From assembly GCF_000210295.1 (NCBI RefSeq), contig NC_026742.1:124001-188000 (forward strand): a DNA stretch of 64,000 nt, given 5' to 3'. This document shows, piece after piece, positions 45,630 through 56,553 of the stretch. The stretch is from Trypanosoma brucei gambiense DAL972. Taxonomy: Eukaryota > Euglenozoa > Kinetoplastea > Trypanosomatida > Trypanosomatidae. The translations under genes and the position numbers were made by a program. Numbering within the stretch: the stretch's first letter is position 1; every line of letters begins with the position of its first letter. The notes below the pieces were generated by a model. It made no database searches, was not told where the DNA came from, and saw only the letters and a list, made by a program, of their open reading frames with translations.

Positions 45630-47706
45630 AGTCGTGCTGCTGCAGAAACACGGCGTTTCCTTCCTCCCTTTATTTGCCTTCACAATGGTTGTTGGGGAAA
45701 AGAAAAAAGGAGTGGGGGGCAATAATGGGCAGGGAAAAAAAGAAAAGACCGCGGGTAAATGATGGGCTAAGGGATAGTAAGGCAGAGGCGGACCGCACCG
45801 ATAGGAGGTTGCACCTCCGTTGAAGAGGAGAAGAGGAAAAAAGAGTGAAGACGGCTACACGTTCGTTTTGGTTGTTCGTTCGCTTGCCCCCCCCCCCGTC
45901 ACAACTCGGGAGGAGAATAGAAATGCGATGGAACGCACAGGGGGGAGGGGGTAATTTCGTGGGTAGTGTGCGCGCGCGTGGGGGAGGGGAAAAGATGCAG
46001 CTGCTTGTTGTAGAGAGAGGAAGATCACAAAAGGTAAAAACAAACAATCGAAAACATATATATGCATTAAAATACGTGGAGCTACATACTTTAAAAGTTA
46101 AAATTAAATAAACATACCACGTTTCGGCTTTTTTTCCTTCAAAGGGGGGATGAGCGGGACCGTTAGTGTTGTCCCTGGGCACACACACACACAAAAAAAA
46201 AAAAACGACAGCAGCAACCAAGTACAAGGAGTTGCGCAGTTGGGAAGGGATGCGATAGGGACAAACCGACACACTCACTCACGGGCAGGTGTTTGATACA
46301 AGAGTAACAATCAAGAAGGTAGTGGCAACAACGCAAAGAACAAAGACAGTGATAAATAGACGGAGCGCAAGCCCCTCCCCCCTCCCACACACCCCCCCCG
46401 CCACAGCAACCCACATTGAAACATCACTCTCTTCATTTCCCTTAGAACTCTCCCACTTTCATGTATTCCTGCCTGTTTAACTTTCTTTTCCTTTTGATTT
46501 CCCTGCCCCGCCCTTCCAACCACTTGGGTCGTTGCCCACGCAACCCAAATTCAACCACATGCCTTTCCGAGTATTTCCTTCACCACTCAACGTGGCCAAA
46601 AGATCCCCCACCATTTTTACTTGTTTATTCCTCTCCAGCGATAATGGAGGTGCCGCCCAACTCCCTTTTACTTTCCGCTGCTGCCACCATTACTGCTCCC
46701 ATGCACTGCATTTTGGTCATACGGAAGAGGGAGTTGGAGAGGAGTGCGGTGAAGGGTGTTATGAGTCGAAATCGTAACAACTGGTGGGGCGATGCGGATA
46801 AATGGTAGTGAAACAAAACACACAGAGTAAATAGCATGCGACCAAGCACAAGTACCAAACGCAAAAGTTATAATAGAGAGATGGCAAGAAGAAAGGAGTG
46901 ACACTAATAACTACTAACGGATAAGAATAAAGGATATGGTAGGTGTGTTTGTTGAAACGGACCCCCTTCCCCAATCATTTGCCCTCACCGTCATTAATGA
47001 AACACCATAACCAAGCCGAATACCAGCGAAAAAAAAAAAGGAAACACCTACCAGCGAACAGACGACGACACAAACCGAATACGGCAACGCGAAGAAATAG
47101 TTTCTTTGTTTTTCTTCAGCTTTCCGGGCACATGCCCACCCTTCCCCATCTCATACAGCTACCGACACATTTCCCTATGCGTGAGACGTGCCGTTTACAA
47201 AGCGAAAGCACAAAAAAAAACACACAACCGAAACATAACCAATCGTACACACACTCACATTGTAGTAGAAAGTTCCCCCTCCCGTTTAGTTTTTGCTCAC
47301 GCGTAAATATATTTGTCTATCAACCTCTCCTCACTCGGGCTGCTTTTTTTTTTTGCATGTTTCGCTGCCCCTACCCTGTTTTCCTTTATCAGCATCCACA
47401 GCCCTCTACACCTCCTGATGCTTTCCACCAGTTGCACACCCTCACAAAAATGAAAGAAATAAAAAAAAAAAAAGAAACAACAGCTGATCGCTACAATTTT
47501 CTTCAAAGTTCCCAGTTTCTCTTCAGATTTATCGACCCCTCATCTCACTCTGATACCCCATGATCCAAACTTAGTCAGCCCCGCGTGTGAGCACCTCAGT
47601 TGCGAAACATTACCAACCCTTTCACACTAATGGATTCTCCCCCTTTCCATTTATTTTTTCCCCACACCTGCCACCTAAAAGTCCCCGTCCACAAACTCCC
47701 AGGGAC
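45438..47706. other. Long intergenic region (2.27 kb)
   Basis: No supported gene on either strand. The low-numbered end contains (CAA)13 at 45591-45629 and purine-rich plus-strand runs, so the sense minus strand is pyrimidine-rich and suits the splice acceptor of the 43323-45437 gene. Homopolymers (C10 at about 45886, A13 near 46192, A10 near 47030 and A13 near 47461) are scattered throughout. Most of it is probably the 3' UTR of the kynureninase-like gene. Open frames of 60-206 codons here are low in complexity. Confidence 0.6.
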
Positions 47707-49098
47707 TTAAAAACACTCGGCTATGGCACGCGCGGCAAGCAGCACATCCTTGAAAGTGTTGTACAACGGCACTGGAGCGAGGAAGACAAGGTCCGTCGAG
47801 CACGTACTAACAATAATACCGACATCACGCAGATACCGCTCCATGCACTCCGCGTCACTTTCACTCTCACCCCCATATGAGGCCCGTGGCGTAAGGCTCG
47901 CTGACAATTTATTGGGTAGTATACGAATAGTCAACTGTGCTCCGCGCTGGCTTGGGTCGACGGAGGTCAAAAGGCGGATGGAGCCAGGCGGAACCAACTC
48001 ACCGAGCAATAACTCCAAATAGGATGTCAGCAAAAGTGATTTCTCGCGTAGTGAGTCCATGCCAACCTTTGCTATAAGGCGCACACTTGGTAACAGGGCC
48101 ATCATGCCAAGCACTGACACATTACTGAGCTGAAACCCTGCAGCGCCTTCCGCAGGCTCAAATTTATAGGACGGATCAATGAGATCCCGCGGTTCGTGAC
48201 CCCTACAGCCACGGAGCGTTTTGAGCTCACTCCCAACCTGCGTATGCTTCGTGTGCACAAAGGCACCAGCAAGGTTTCCTGGCCCGCTGTTTAGGTATCT
48301 ATAAGTGCACCAACTTGCAAAATCCACCTCCCACTCGTGCAATTTGAGAGGCACGTTACCCACGGCGTGCGCACAATCCACACCCACGATGATGCCTTTG
48401 GCGTGCGCGGCCTTCGTTATGGCCTGCACGTCAACCAGTTGCCCCGTAATAAAGTGGAGGGCGCTGAGTAGTATCACCGCAATCTCACTCCCCCGCTTGT
48501 CGATGATGGAGAGGTATTCGGTCATTGGTATGTGTGCTGGGGAATCTTTCCCATCCTCATCTTTAGGAGCACACACAGTGATGAGGTCCTCCGCTGGGTT
48601 AAGGCCCCGGGCCTCCAATTGCGACATCACCGCATAAACATTGTTGGGAAGGGCATAGTTCCCCATCATCACTAGCCGCCGATTTCCTTTCGGCTTGTAG
48701 AAGGCTATTAGCAACAAATGCAAGTTCACTGTGTAGGAATTCATTGTGATTACCTCACTCTCCTGCGCCCCGACAATTTCCGCGATCTCCTTCCGGCCAA
48801 GGCGATCGACCTCAGCCCATGGGTTAGGGTGTTGGAATTCAGCGAGCACGCCGAGCTCACGCCACCGCTTCAGGGCACCAGCAACACTCGACTCCACGTC
48901 CTTGTGCTGCAAACCAAGTGTTTGTCCACAGAGGTAAACGTGGTCGGAACCGTCGCGCCGCTTTGGAATATTAAAGGCGTCGCGATGCACTTGCAGTGGG
49001 TCATTGCGGTCCATGCACTCAGCAAAACCATCTTCGGTGAGCGCAAGACCCTCGGCTCGTGCGGTGCTAAGAAGTTTTTCCGCTGCGTTATTGCGCAT
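47707..49098 (-). CDS. Kynureninase homologue lacking the PLP lysine (probable pseudoenzyme)
   Basis: A 463-residue protein aligning along the whole of eukaryotic kynureninase, a PLP enzyme that cleaves kynurenine or 3-hydroxykynurenine. Retained: YLCGQTLGLQ near 55-64, MNSYTVNLHLLLIAFYKP at 119-136, VGVDCAHAVGN at 239-248 (with the PLP-binding Asp241), Asn326 in QLSNVSVL, and APVPLYNTF at the end. Changed: the Schiff-base lysine of the family's SYKYLN motif is Arg267 (TYRYLN, codon 48298-48300 = AGA on the sense strand); the FPSD PLP-pocket motif reads LPNN (150-153); the Arg just before APVPLYN, which holds substrate carboxylate, is Phe439. The frame is uninterrupted, so the protein is presumably made but catalytically altered or dead. 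A binding or regulatory role is inference. Confidence 0.85.
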   Translation of the reverse strand: MRNNAAEKLLSTARAEGLALTEDGFAECMDRNDPLQVHRDAFNIPKRRDGSDHVYLCGQTLGLQHKDVESSVAGALKRWRELGVLAEFQHPNPWAEVDRLGRKEIAEIVGAQESEVITMNSYTVNLHLLLIAFYKPKGNRRLVMMGNYALPNNVYAVMSQLEARGLNPAEDLITVCAPKDEDGKDSPAHIPMTEYLSIIDKRGSEIAVILLSALHFITGQLVDVQAITKAAHAKGIIVGVDCAHAVGNVPLKLHEWEVDFASWCTYRYLNSGPGNLAGAFVHTKHTQVGSELKTLRGCRGHEPRDLIDPSYKFEPAEGAAGFQLSNVSVLGMMALLPSVRLIAKVGMDSLREKSLLLTSYLELLLGELVPPGSIRLLTSVDPSQRGAQLTIRILPNKLSASLTPRASYGGESESDAECMERYLRDVGIIVSTCSTDLVFLAPVPLYNTFKDVLLAARAIAECF

Positions 49099-50333
49099 AT
49101 AGGCGTCGAATGTATTGGAAGCGGTGTACTTGCGCTTGGGTGCACGTTATACCCTCCGCTACTTCGGCTATTTCTTTGGCGACCTGCTCCGTCTCTGTTA
49201 TGTACGTAAGCTATGCGTTCCAGGTGCTTAACTTTACACCAGTTGATGTATAAGGTTACCCGATACGATTCTACTTTTTCCTCCTTCCCTTAGTTGTCAC
49301 CCCCAGGATACCGGAGAATAATGACTAATTTCCTCCCTTACTCCGCTTCCCTTACGTTTTATTATTATTATTTTTTTTACTTCCTCAAAGTTCAAGCGCA
49401 CTATTTGCCTGTGTAAATGCTTCTTTCCTTATTTATTTGCTTAGTTTTCACAACTTCTGTGCTTCCTCCCCTTTGTTTGCTTCTCTCTGCTTTTTTTTTT
49501 CCCCCCCTTCACCTTTCCCTACTTATTTCCCCTCGTTTCTACTGTATTTTGTTTTTCCCCCCTATTATTTTTGTCTTCCTTTTATTTCCTTTCCTTACCA
49601 AAAAGGTTCGAGACAAGTTCCTTGGCGACGCCGTGACGAAGGAAAAAAGGGGGAAAAGGGGTAAGTGTGTGTATGTATGTGTGTGTGACGTAACGTGACA
49701 TGTACACACGTATGGCGACACCGCAACGAGTGATAAAAAGAAGAGGAGGATAACGACAGACGAAAAAAGGGAATAAAAAAAATGAGAGCAGGCGATGGTA
49801 ATGATGGAGCGCGTCATCTCAGTGGTGAGGGCCCTTCTTCTCCACCCCCCCCCCTCAACTTCATACCCAATTTCAACCGAATTAGTTCAGTGCTGCGGCG
49901 ATTAGAAAATATATAACCAAGTGGTTGTAGGCGGCTGCATCCAAACGACACTATCAATAGCTTTTGTCTGTGTCGAATATCCGGGTGAGAATGCTCATGG
50001 GGGGGGGGGAAAGCTTGGGTACTACTACATCAACTTCATACATGCATGAAAAAGTAAGAGATGAATAAGAGAATTGGAATTCTAAAGGTATGAGCTTTTT
50101 TGTAGTGCAAGTAGGAGACACCCCTCATTGCTCCTCTTTTTCGATGGTTGCTAAATTATATTAAAAATTAGGAAAATACCGCATAGGAGGGAGGGGACGG
50201 GGGGACCAAAACCGAAAGAGACGTTAGCACAGTTGACCGATTCATATGGATGCACACGTGCTTACCGCATGTGTTTCCTTCCTTCTGTTTTTGCATTCTC
50301 AGTGTTCTCAGCATTCACTTGCTTCCTCGATCC
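49099..50333. other. Intergenic region
   Basis: The region spans 1.2 kb, with T/C-rich plus-strand sequence at 49340-49600, homopolymers and purine-rich tracts. It carries the 5' leader of the kynureninase-like gene and the 3' UTR of the eL38 gene. I see no RNA gene or ORF worth naming. Confidence 0.6.
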
Positions 50334-50582
50334 TCATTTGCTCGGTGTGTTCTTGTTGGCGTGCGAACGGGAAGTGACGGTGATCTTCTTTACGGATGGA
50401 TGGATGGAGCGTTCGATCTTGTCAGCCTTCTTTTTGTCAGCCATCACGAGGGTGTAAAGGTGGCGACTGCAACGGACCTTGAATTTGGTCACCTTCGGGT
50501 TTTGCTTCACCTTCACACAACGGGCATCCTTGCGACTGCAAATAGCAAGGAACTCCTTGAGGTTCTTGATCTCACGCGGCAT
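50334..50582 (-). CDS. RPL38: 60S ribosomal protein L38 (eL38)
   Basis: An 82-residue basic protein of the eL38 family, a small component of the cytosolic large ribosomal subunit. It shows the family start [12 protein letters not shown], then [10 protein letters not shown], the [15 protein letters not shown] strand and the [12 protein letters not shown] end. The family is usually 69-80 residues; the extra C-terminal [13 protein letters not shown] tail is a small addition. A pyrimidine tract on the sense strand (about 50707-50730) followed by AG before the ATG supports this start. Highly confident. Confidence 0.97.
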   Translation of the reverse strand: MPREIKNLKEFLAICSRKDARCVKVKQNPKVTKFKVRCSRHLYTLVMADKKKADKIERSIHPSVKKITVTSRSHANKNTPSK

Positions 50583-51563
50583 TTCTGCCCCTTAGGGGTA
50601 ACGTTGCAAGGTATAAGTTGCCATTTGTGTGATGCACAACGGCGGCACACAGAAGGACATGATGGAATGGGTGGGGGTTTTGTGTGCGTGTGTTGGGGGA
50701 ACAAGTGAAGAAAATGGAAGGAGAAAATTAATAGAAAATAATCGTGTAGTAAGTTGGGGGACACATCAAGCACAAAATGAAAGAAATGGCAGCTCAGTGC
50801 CCTTTGCACACAAGGGCAACAACATTAGGGCCACGGGTAAAAAACAACGTCCTCGTTCGGTGAGTTCGTGTGCATATAATATTTTGTGAGCCCGAGCCGA
50901 TTAAACAAAGAAAAAATTGTGAAGAAACCAACGAAAGTAACGACAGTTGCGGGGTGAAAACGAGCGATTGCATGAGTTTGAAGCGTTTCCTTGTTTTTTC
51001 CCCGCTACCTGTTGTTTCCTTCACAGCGCACCTGCACAATTTGAAGCTTCAGTTTCTTTCAGTCTGCTCAATTATCAGTTTCATTCGCATCTTTCCAACG
51101 TGTGCACGACCACACTCAGTGCTCAAATATAGTAGTTTGCATGTCTAAAAAAAAACAAAAAGAGAAGTTATTTATGCACGCGTCCGAACGTTAACAAACA
51201 GAATGAAGGGAAAATATAACCGTAAGAGGGGAAATACATCGAGCGCTGCATTCATTCACCCGAGTGGGTGAATAATGTCAGGTCATCACTGTACGATTCT
51301 ATGTGAGGGAACCTCCGACCGAAAGGCCCCAGTAAGAAATGACGGGGTGAAATGAGAGGAGTACCAACTCTTCCGTCGTCAGGCTCGTTAAAACGCGCCT
51401 CAACCCCCCCCCCAAAAAAAAAAGAAACAAACAAACGAAAAAGGGACGGAGAATAGAGGAAAAAACAATTACTCCCTCATGTATGTAAAAAGCGATACAA
51501 AATCCGGTATTGCAACGGTGCTCATAATGCGAGACACAATATGGCGAGTGTGAGCCTCTCTCA
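50583..51563. other. Intergenic region
   Basis: About 1 kb between eL38 and the ORC1/CDC6-type gene. It holds the eL38 leader with its pyrimidine tract and the 3' UTR of the next gene. C8A11 near 51403-51424 is the only notable tract. No gene. Confidence 0.6.
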
Positions 51564-53381
51564 TCACAGGGATAAAATGCCCTTGAGTTCCCGCAGCACT
51601 TCTTCAAAACGATTCTCTGCAGAATCCAGTCCACAATCTACTCGTTCCTGTCGTAGTGCCTCCCCGCGCGCTGTGAGAGCGGCTTGCATGGACTCTAGTG
51701 TCCAGGTTCCATTAAAGGAGAAAACTTCTTCATTCCCACGGCGTTGTGGGCGGGAGATGATGCCAATGTCCGCAAAACCATCGATGGCCGACGAAATCCC
51801 TGCCGCATTCATTGACGGGAATCTTTGTTGGCCCATTAGTGCTGTATACAGGCGGTGCACAACCCGCGTTGTGAAGGTGCCGGGAACTACTGGACCCGGC
51901 TCTGCCGCGGAGTATGAGCCGAACGAAGACCCAATGGCCGTTTTGTTTTGTCGCCGCCCAACAGCGGAGGTGCTACCGATGCTCACCTTTGCGATTTGAC
52001 TGTCTCGTTGTTGCCGCAGCATAAGTACAACGAGACAACTAAGGACGTAGAGCATTTGCTCCGGCATTGCCGACACATATTCGAAGACACGGTCGCCAAC
52101 AGAGTCGGGTCCACGGAGTATTTTTTGGCTCTGAGCCAATGTGATGAGCGCCGCTGGGGCCCCGGGAGAGTTTCCACCAGGAGCAGTTGCCCCCGCCAGT
52201 TCACGGCTGCCCCGCGGCGTCTCACCGCCCTCGGTGGACACACGCCCCTTAGGAGGGACACTTTTCTTCTGTTCCTCTACGGCCGTGTGAATCAATCGTC
52301 GGCACATGACGGCCACTTGCCGCACATCACCCGAAAACTCAACAAGGGCCTTACGAGCGATGTATCTAATGAGTCCCGGACTAAGCTGCACCTGTTCCTT
52401 CTCCTTCCGTGTGAAATGGGCAGCGGCGACGATGTGATTACCAATACTTTCTAACATCTCGGCGCTGTAAGCCTCAAAAGGCAACTCCTTTAGTAACATG
52501 TGGGGGACGTGCACGAACTCCCGCTGGTTCGATATGAATACGAGGGCGAGTTGTGAGGCGTACTCAGCCGATAGTTCGGCTAGGGATGCAAGCGCTCCGC
52601 GTGCGGCGGCGCGAACGTATTCCACCTCATCGAGTACAAGAACATGCAGTGGTGTCTTCACCGTAGTCTTTGTCAACCCCGCAGTTGGGAGTCCCTCTTC
52701 TATTGGTTGTTGGTCGTAGTGCTTAAGTAGTTCGCGGCTGCGGCGCCTCATTGCCGAAACTCGCTTCGGAATACCCCCGACCGCATTTACGAGGGTGCGA
52801 GTCTGCGCATCCAAGCGAACCTGTGAACTGCAAAATGTTTCACTAATGGAATCACAAAGCTGTTGCGCTGTCATATCCGCACAGTTGACGTAGTGACACT
52901 GCACTCGCCGACCCTTCCCAAACAAGTGTGGGAACAGTACAGTTGGATCGCCTGGGGTTGCTGCATTCCCAATGCTGCGGAAATGGCCGTCTTTAACGTT
53001 ATCAGCGCTCACTGCCGCAGCACCCGCAGCATTCCCTTCGGTCTCGGACCCCCGTTGGCGCTTTGTTGGTCGCTGCCGCTCCATTTGCTTCTGTTGCTTT
53101 CGTCCCGCTGCTGGCGGAGGCGAATCGCTGAGGCCCCCACCACCGTTGCTGCTATTGCTACCGGTGCTGGAGCGACCAGCCGCTTTATCATAAGTCATCA
53201 CTCTATGCGTAACCCGGCGCATGGCCCGAATTATCGTTGACGTCTTACCAGACCCGCAAGCACCAAAGACAAATAGCGACTTGCAGTGCTGAATCAGCAG
53301 ACGTTCCTCGATGAACCGAAGTACATCGTTATATTCTTGTTCCCGTCCCAATAGCGGGGTATTTTCCATCATTCCTCTCAA
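51564..53381 (-). CDS. ORC1B: ORC1/CDC6-type AAA+ ATPase, probably ORC1B
   Basis: A 605-residue initiator-type ATPase of DNA replication. Walker A GACGSGKT (residues 40-47) follows almost at once after the N terminus, as in CDC6 and archaeal Orc1/Cdc6. Walker B is LHVLVLDEVEYV (Asp251, Glu252), sensor 1 is VFISNQREF (Asn285) and sensor 2 is FSGDVRQVAVMCRR (Arg354). The C-terminal 200 residues suit a winged-helix domain. Between Walker A and B there is a low-complexity insert (about 68-145, Gly/Ser/Pro then basic KQQKQMERQRPTKRQR), which may hold a nuclear-localisation signal. No BAH domain. From memory, T. brucei ORC1B lies on chromosome 9 and has this kind of architecture; the paralogue ORC1/CDC6 is the alternative. 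Confidence 0.85.
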   Translation of the reverse strand: MRGMMENTPLLGREQEYNDVLRFIEERLLIQHCKSLFVFGACGSGKTSTIIRAMRRVTHRVMTYDKAAGRSSTGSNSSNGGGGLSDSPPPAAGRKQQKQMERQRPTKRQRGSETEGNAAGAAAVSADNVKDGHFRSIGNAATPGDPTVLFPHLFGKGRRVQCHYVNCADMTAQQLCDSISETFCSSQVRLDAQTRTLVNAVGGIPKRVSAMRRRSRELLKHYDQQPIEEGLPTAGLTKTTVKTPLHVLVLDEVEYVRAAARGALASLAELSAEYASQLALVFISNQREFVHVPHMLLKELPFEAYSAEMLESIGNHIVAAAHFTRKEKEQVQLSPGLIRYIARKALVEFSGDVRQVAVMCRRLIHTAVEEQKKSVPPKGRVSTEGGETPRGSRELAGATAPGGNSPGAPAALITLAQSQKILRGPDSVGDRVFEYVSAMPEQMLYVLSCLVVLMLRQQRDSQIAKVSIGSTSAVGRRQNKTAIGSSFGSYSAAEPGPVVPGTFTTRVVHRLYTALMGQQRFPSMNAAGISSAIDGFADIGIISRPQRRGNEEVFSFNGTWTLESMQAALTARGEALRQERVDCGLDSAENRFEEVLRELKGILSL

Positions 53382-54596
53382 ACGCGAAATAAGTGAGACA
53401 AAAGGGAAGAAAGGGCCGCGTGATGTGGGAAGCTGAATGCACAGCTTTGCTTTTTTCCCCCCTCCAGAGTGAGGAATATATTTCGTCTTCTTGTATCTAT
53501 GTATGAATGCGAAAATGACCTTCTTCTCTGTATGTTTTGATATTGTGATGGTTGTGATATCTATGCCACGGTAATCTCTTCTATAAGAGAAACAATACTG
53601 TGGTTACAGAAGCGAGTGTGTTACAAAAAAACTGGCGCGCACTCACTTATGTCGTCTAAACGTGTGTGTTTTCGTTTTTTCTATGCGTGTAGCTTCCGCC
53701 TTCGATAGTGTGTGTATGTGTTGAAGCCCGTACGGGGTGAAAATAAATTCTATTTCTTTTCCACCTTCCTCGGGGTATGTTCACTTCCCCTTTATTCGTG
53801 CTTCTCTCAGCTTAACTGCGTTGCGGCGAATTTTACCGAATGAGTTGTGCAGTAAGCCTAAGCTACAGCAGCGCTACGTGTGCACAAGATCCGCAAAAAA
53901 AAAAACGAAAGTGACTCAGATTGAGAACAGAACAGGCCAGGGGGGGGACAGTAGCAAAAAAATAATAATAATAGCAAAGGATGCCATTGCAAATGAATCA
54001 GGGGGGGGGGGGAGGAAAAAGCGACACAACCACCCGCTAGTGGCGACGAGGCGCGCACTACTTACTTACAGAGCTACAGTCCATTACCATTATACCGGGG
54101 CAGTGCCGACAACTAACCCGCTCATTACAGTGCGTTCCACCTGAAATTCAAAATGTCATGCAGTGGCGGTAGGTGATGATCCTTGTTTTGTTTGTTGATT
54201 TGTGTGTACACCGGGGGGGGGGTTTGGGGTTCAGAATCGAAGGAAGACAAAGAAAGCGCAAATGCAAAAGGAGGGGGATATACAACTGAAAGGAGTACAG
54301 ACATTGGAAAGAGTTCACCACTTTTCCACTTCAACTCCGCTCCCGCCACCACTCCATGTGCAAACAAACAAACAAACGCACAGGACACACACCACGGGCG
54401 GTAGTTGCTTTCTCTCCCCCTCTCCTTTTCATTCCCATGCGTGAAAACACTTCCATCCATTCCTCAATGCAGTTCAGCAACAGCAGACTGGATCTTTTTC
54501 CTCAACCAAAAGAGAGGCAAAACGGACGGGATGCAAGGTGTGACGGTCACTGGACGTAAGTTGTGGAGTAGTAACGCCCACGTACTAAGCACGCTT
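53382..54596. other. Intergenic region
   Basis: The region spans 1.2 kb, with G7 near 53941, G12 near 54001 and G9 near 54213, and short A-rich runs. On the sense strand these are C-runs in the Yip1 3' UTR and the ORC gene's leader. No gene supported. Confidence 0.6.
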
Positions 54597-55847
54597 CTAA
54601 AATATTGTTAGTGTGGCGAAGACCGCGTAGAAGAGGGACAGTGGGTACATGATGAGATATCTCTGCTTCTCCATGTGGAAACCTCTCACCAACATCGACG
54701 TTGCGCACCACGCGGACCAAAGAACGGCCAACAAAGCAGGCACCAACATCGTTTTACCGACATACCCAAATAACCAATACATCAGTGACTGCGAAGCTGC
54801 GAGAAAAACATTAGGAATCAAACCATAGCCTAACGCGCTGATGACGAACTGCAACGACACCGCATTTTCTGTCATGAGCGAGAGCAGGACCCTCATGAAT
54901 ATAACACCAATAACGAACTGCCCGTAAATGGTACTGAACCGCATGCTGCCCCGAAGTGAAAGCAAAATTGCAAGAAGAACGGCGAATACTATGGGTCCTG
55001 CGAGATCCATGCTGTCAGAAACGTTTTCCCCCATCTCTCTAAATGGGTTAAGGACGGCAAGTGCGTTGGCCCGTATTTCGTGAGGAAATATTCCCAGTTC
55101 GTCCAGTAGTGGAAGATCATCTTCGGGGTATCCGAAACGCTGCTGGTGCAGTGGAACTTGTCCTTGTGAGGTGTCGACTCCTCTTTCGTTGTTAAAGGCT
55201 GTCATCATATTCCGCAATGCGAGTGTCTGCAACAAATTCCCGAAGAATCCCGGTTGGGTTGGGGAATACGACGTTGGGGGTGGTGTTGGTGGTGGACCCG
55301 TTGAGGAGGTTCGTTGGTGCCACGACGTGCCCTGCAAGGGGAGCTGTTGACCTTTTGGGGAATAGTCATGGAACACCGGTGCCGCTGGATTCATTAGAGG
55401 CACAGTCGTTGCTACCGGCATCTGAATAAATGGATGAGCAGCAGTAGGTTTCGGTGATTGGGTTCCACTCACGAAATGGGAGGGGCTACTTTGGAAGCTG
55501 TTCCTATCTGAGCCTGTGCGAAAGGCTTTGGGCGATGCGCACGATGCCGGCCGTGAAAAGTACGGCGTTGCCGAAGCTACTTTAGGAGGTTGCGCTTGCA
55601 TTTGTTGCTGCGGGTACTGATACTGATGCTGGTAATGTTGCTGTTGCTGTTGCTGTTGTTGCCGTATTGGGTTCATGTGGTTTGCGTCCCCTCCATTATA
55701 GAAGAAATCTTCTGGTCGTGCACCAGCTGACTGGTTGGGCCACGGTGCAAACGTCGGCGGTTGCTGGTAGTAGTTACTGTTGTTGGCCCCATTAACTTCA
55801 CCTTGATTCCCCTGGGGAAAGTATAAACCGTTTGGTTGCGGTTGCAT
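54597..55847 (-). CDS. Yip1-family Golgi membrane protein (YIPF5/7-like)
   Basis: A 416-residue protein with two halves. Residues 1-235 are Gln/Pro/Asn-rich and unstructured, with Q8 at 63-70 and PPPTPPPTS. The C-terminal half is a Yip1 domain: PLLDELGIFPHEIRANALAVLNPF (246-269) and DLAGPIVFAVLLAILLSL (281-298) are its signature, followed by membrane segments near 306-324, 331-353, 365-385 and 398-416, giving five in all. Yip1 proteins bind Rab GTPases and act in ER-Golgi membranes and COPII vesicle formation. The N-terminal half is longer than is usual for YIPF5 (257 residues in total in human). Confidence 0.9.
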   Translation of the reverse strand: MQPQPNGLYFPQGNQGEVNGANNSNYYQQPPTFAPWPNQSAGARPEDFFYNGGDANHMNPIRQQQQQQQQHYQHQYQYPQQQMQAQPPKVASATPYFSRPASCASPKAFRTGSDRNSFQSSPSHFVSGTQSPKPTAAHPFIQMPVATTVPLMNPAAPVFHDYSPKGQQLPLQGTSWHQRTSSTGPPPTPPPTSYSPTQPGFFGNLLQTLALRNMMTAFNNERGVDTSQGQVPLHQQRFGYPEDDLPLLDELGIFPHEIRANALAVLNPFREMGENVSDSMDLAGPIVFAVLLAILLSLRGSMRFSTIYGQFVIGVIFMRVLLSLMTENAVSLQFVISALGYGLIPNVFLAASQSLMYWLFGYVGKTMLVPALLAVLWSAWCATSMLVRGFHMEKQRYLIMYPLSLFYAVFATLTIF

Positions 55848-56226
55848 GGGGATAGTGACCGCTTCCTAAAAGGGATGAGAAGCCTTTACTAAACTCGCCC
55901 GGCAACTCCGAATGAATGAAAATTAGGGCAAAAGCAGTCACGATTCAAATGCAATAATTACAAAGAAAATAAGCAATGCACATGGTCAATGTTCGGTCGC
56001 CGTCCCGAGAACAACGTGGCCCCCCTTCTCCCTACTTAAGCAACAGGCGCCAACAACTCATTTCACTTTCGTGTGTTTACTCGATAGTAACACAAAAATC
56101 AGACGACCTCTGTTCCCCTTCTTCCTTGTCCTCTTCGCCACACCACCCTGCCCATTCATGTGATGATTGCACCTTTGCACAGTGGATTTCGTAAGCTCAT
56201 TTCTCATTTAACGTGATGATTGACCA
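55848..56226. other. Intergenic region
   Basis: A short spacer (0.38 kb) with the Yip1 leader and the 3' UTR of the small membrane-protein gene. Nothing else seen. Confidence 0.6.
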
Positions 56227-56553
56227 TTAATCTAACTGCGTTTCACCGCTTCTCGCCGATCCGGTGTTGTTTTTCCTACGAAACGACACCCTCCAGACAC
56301 CACCGTCCATTAGAGCCAACACCGAACATGTGCCCCAACGCACTCCGTAGCGAGTTGCGACGGCCAAAGCGTAAGCTATTAACACCGTGGCAGTAAGCTG
56401 TAGGATGCCGTAAGCAAATGGAAGGGGTCCGAATAGTAAAAGAATACTGCAGTAACCGGCAACCAACCCGAGTAACACGGAGGACATCTGCCGCAGCAAG
56501 AACTGGGGGGTGGAGTAAATGACAGTAGAGAGAACATCCTTCCAACTGAACAT
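56227..56553 (-). CDS. Small membrane protein, unrecognised
   Basis: I start at the Met at 56551-56553 (MFSWKDVLSTVIYS; 108 residues). The frame is open up to Met 56691, but that extension translates a pyrimidine-rich run (SFFFRYFPRY) that looks like the splice-acceptor tract, followed by AG. The protein has two or three hydrophobic segments: residues about 20-45 (MSSVLLGLVAGYCSILLLFG) and 50-70 (LQLTATVLIAYALAVA), then WGTCSVLALMDGGVW, and a basic tail with RRKNNTGSARSG. There is no signal peptide. I do not recognise the family; a trypanosomatid-specific protein is likely. The uninterrupted frame, correct strand and spacing support a gene. Confidence 0.65.
   Translation of the reverse strand: MFSWKDVLSTVIYSTPQFLLRQMSSVLLGLVAGYCSILLLFGPLPFAYGILQLTATVLIAYALAVATRYGVRWGTCSVLALMDGGVWRVSFRRKNNTGSARSGETQLD

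Noticed and set aside
45845..47563. Open frames of 60-206 codons in the long spacer
   Set aside because: Homopolymer-driven, biased composition on both strands, no domain or splice context.
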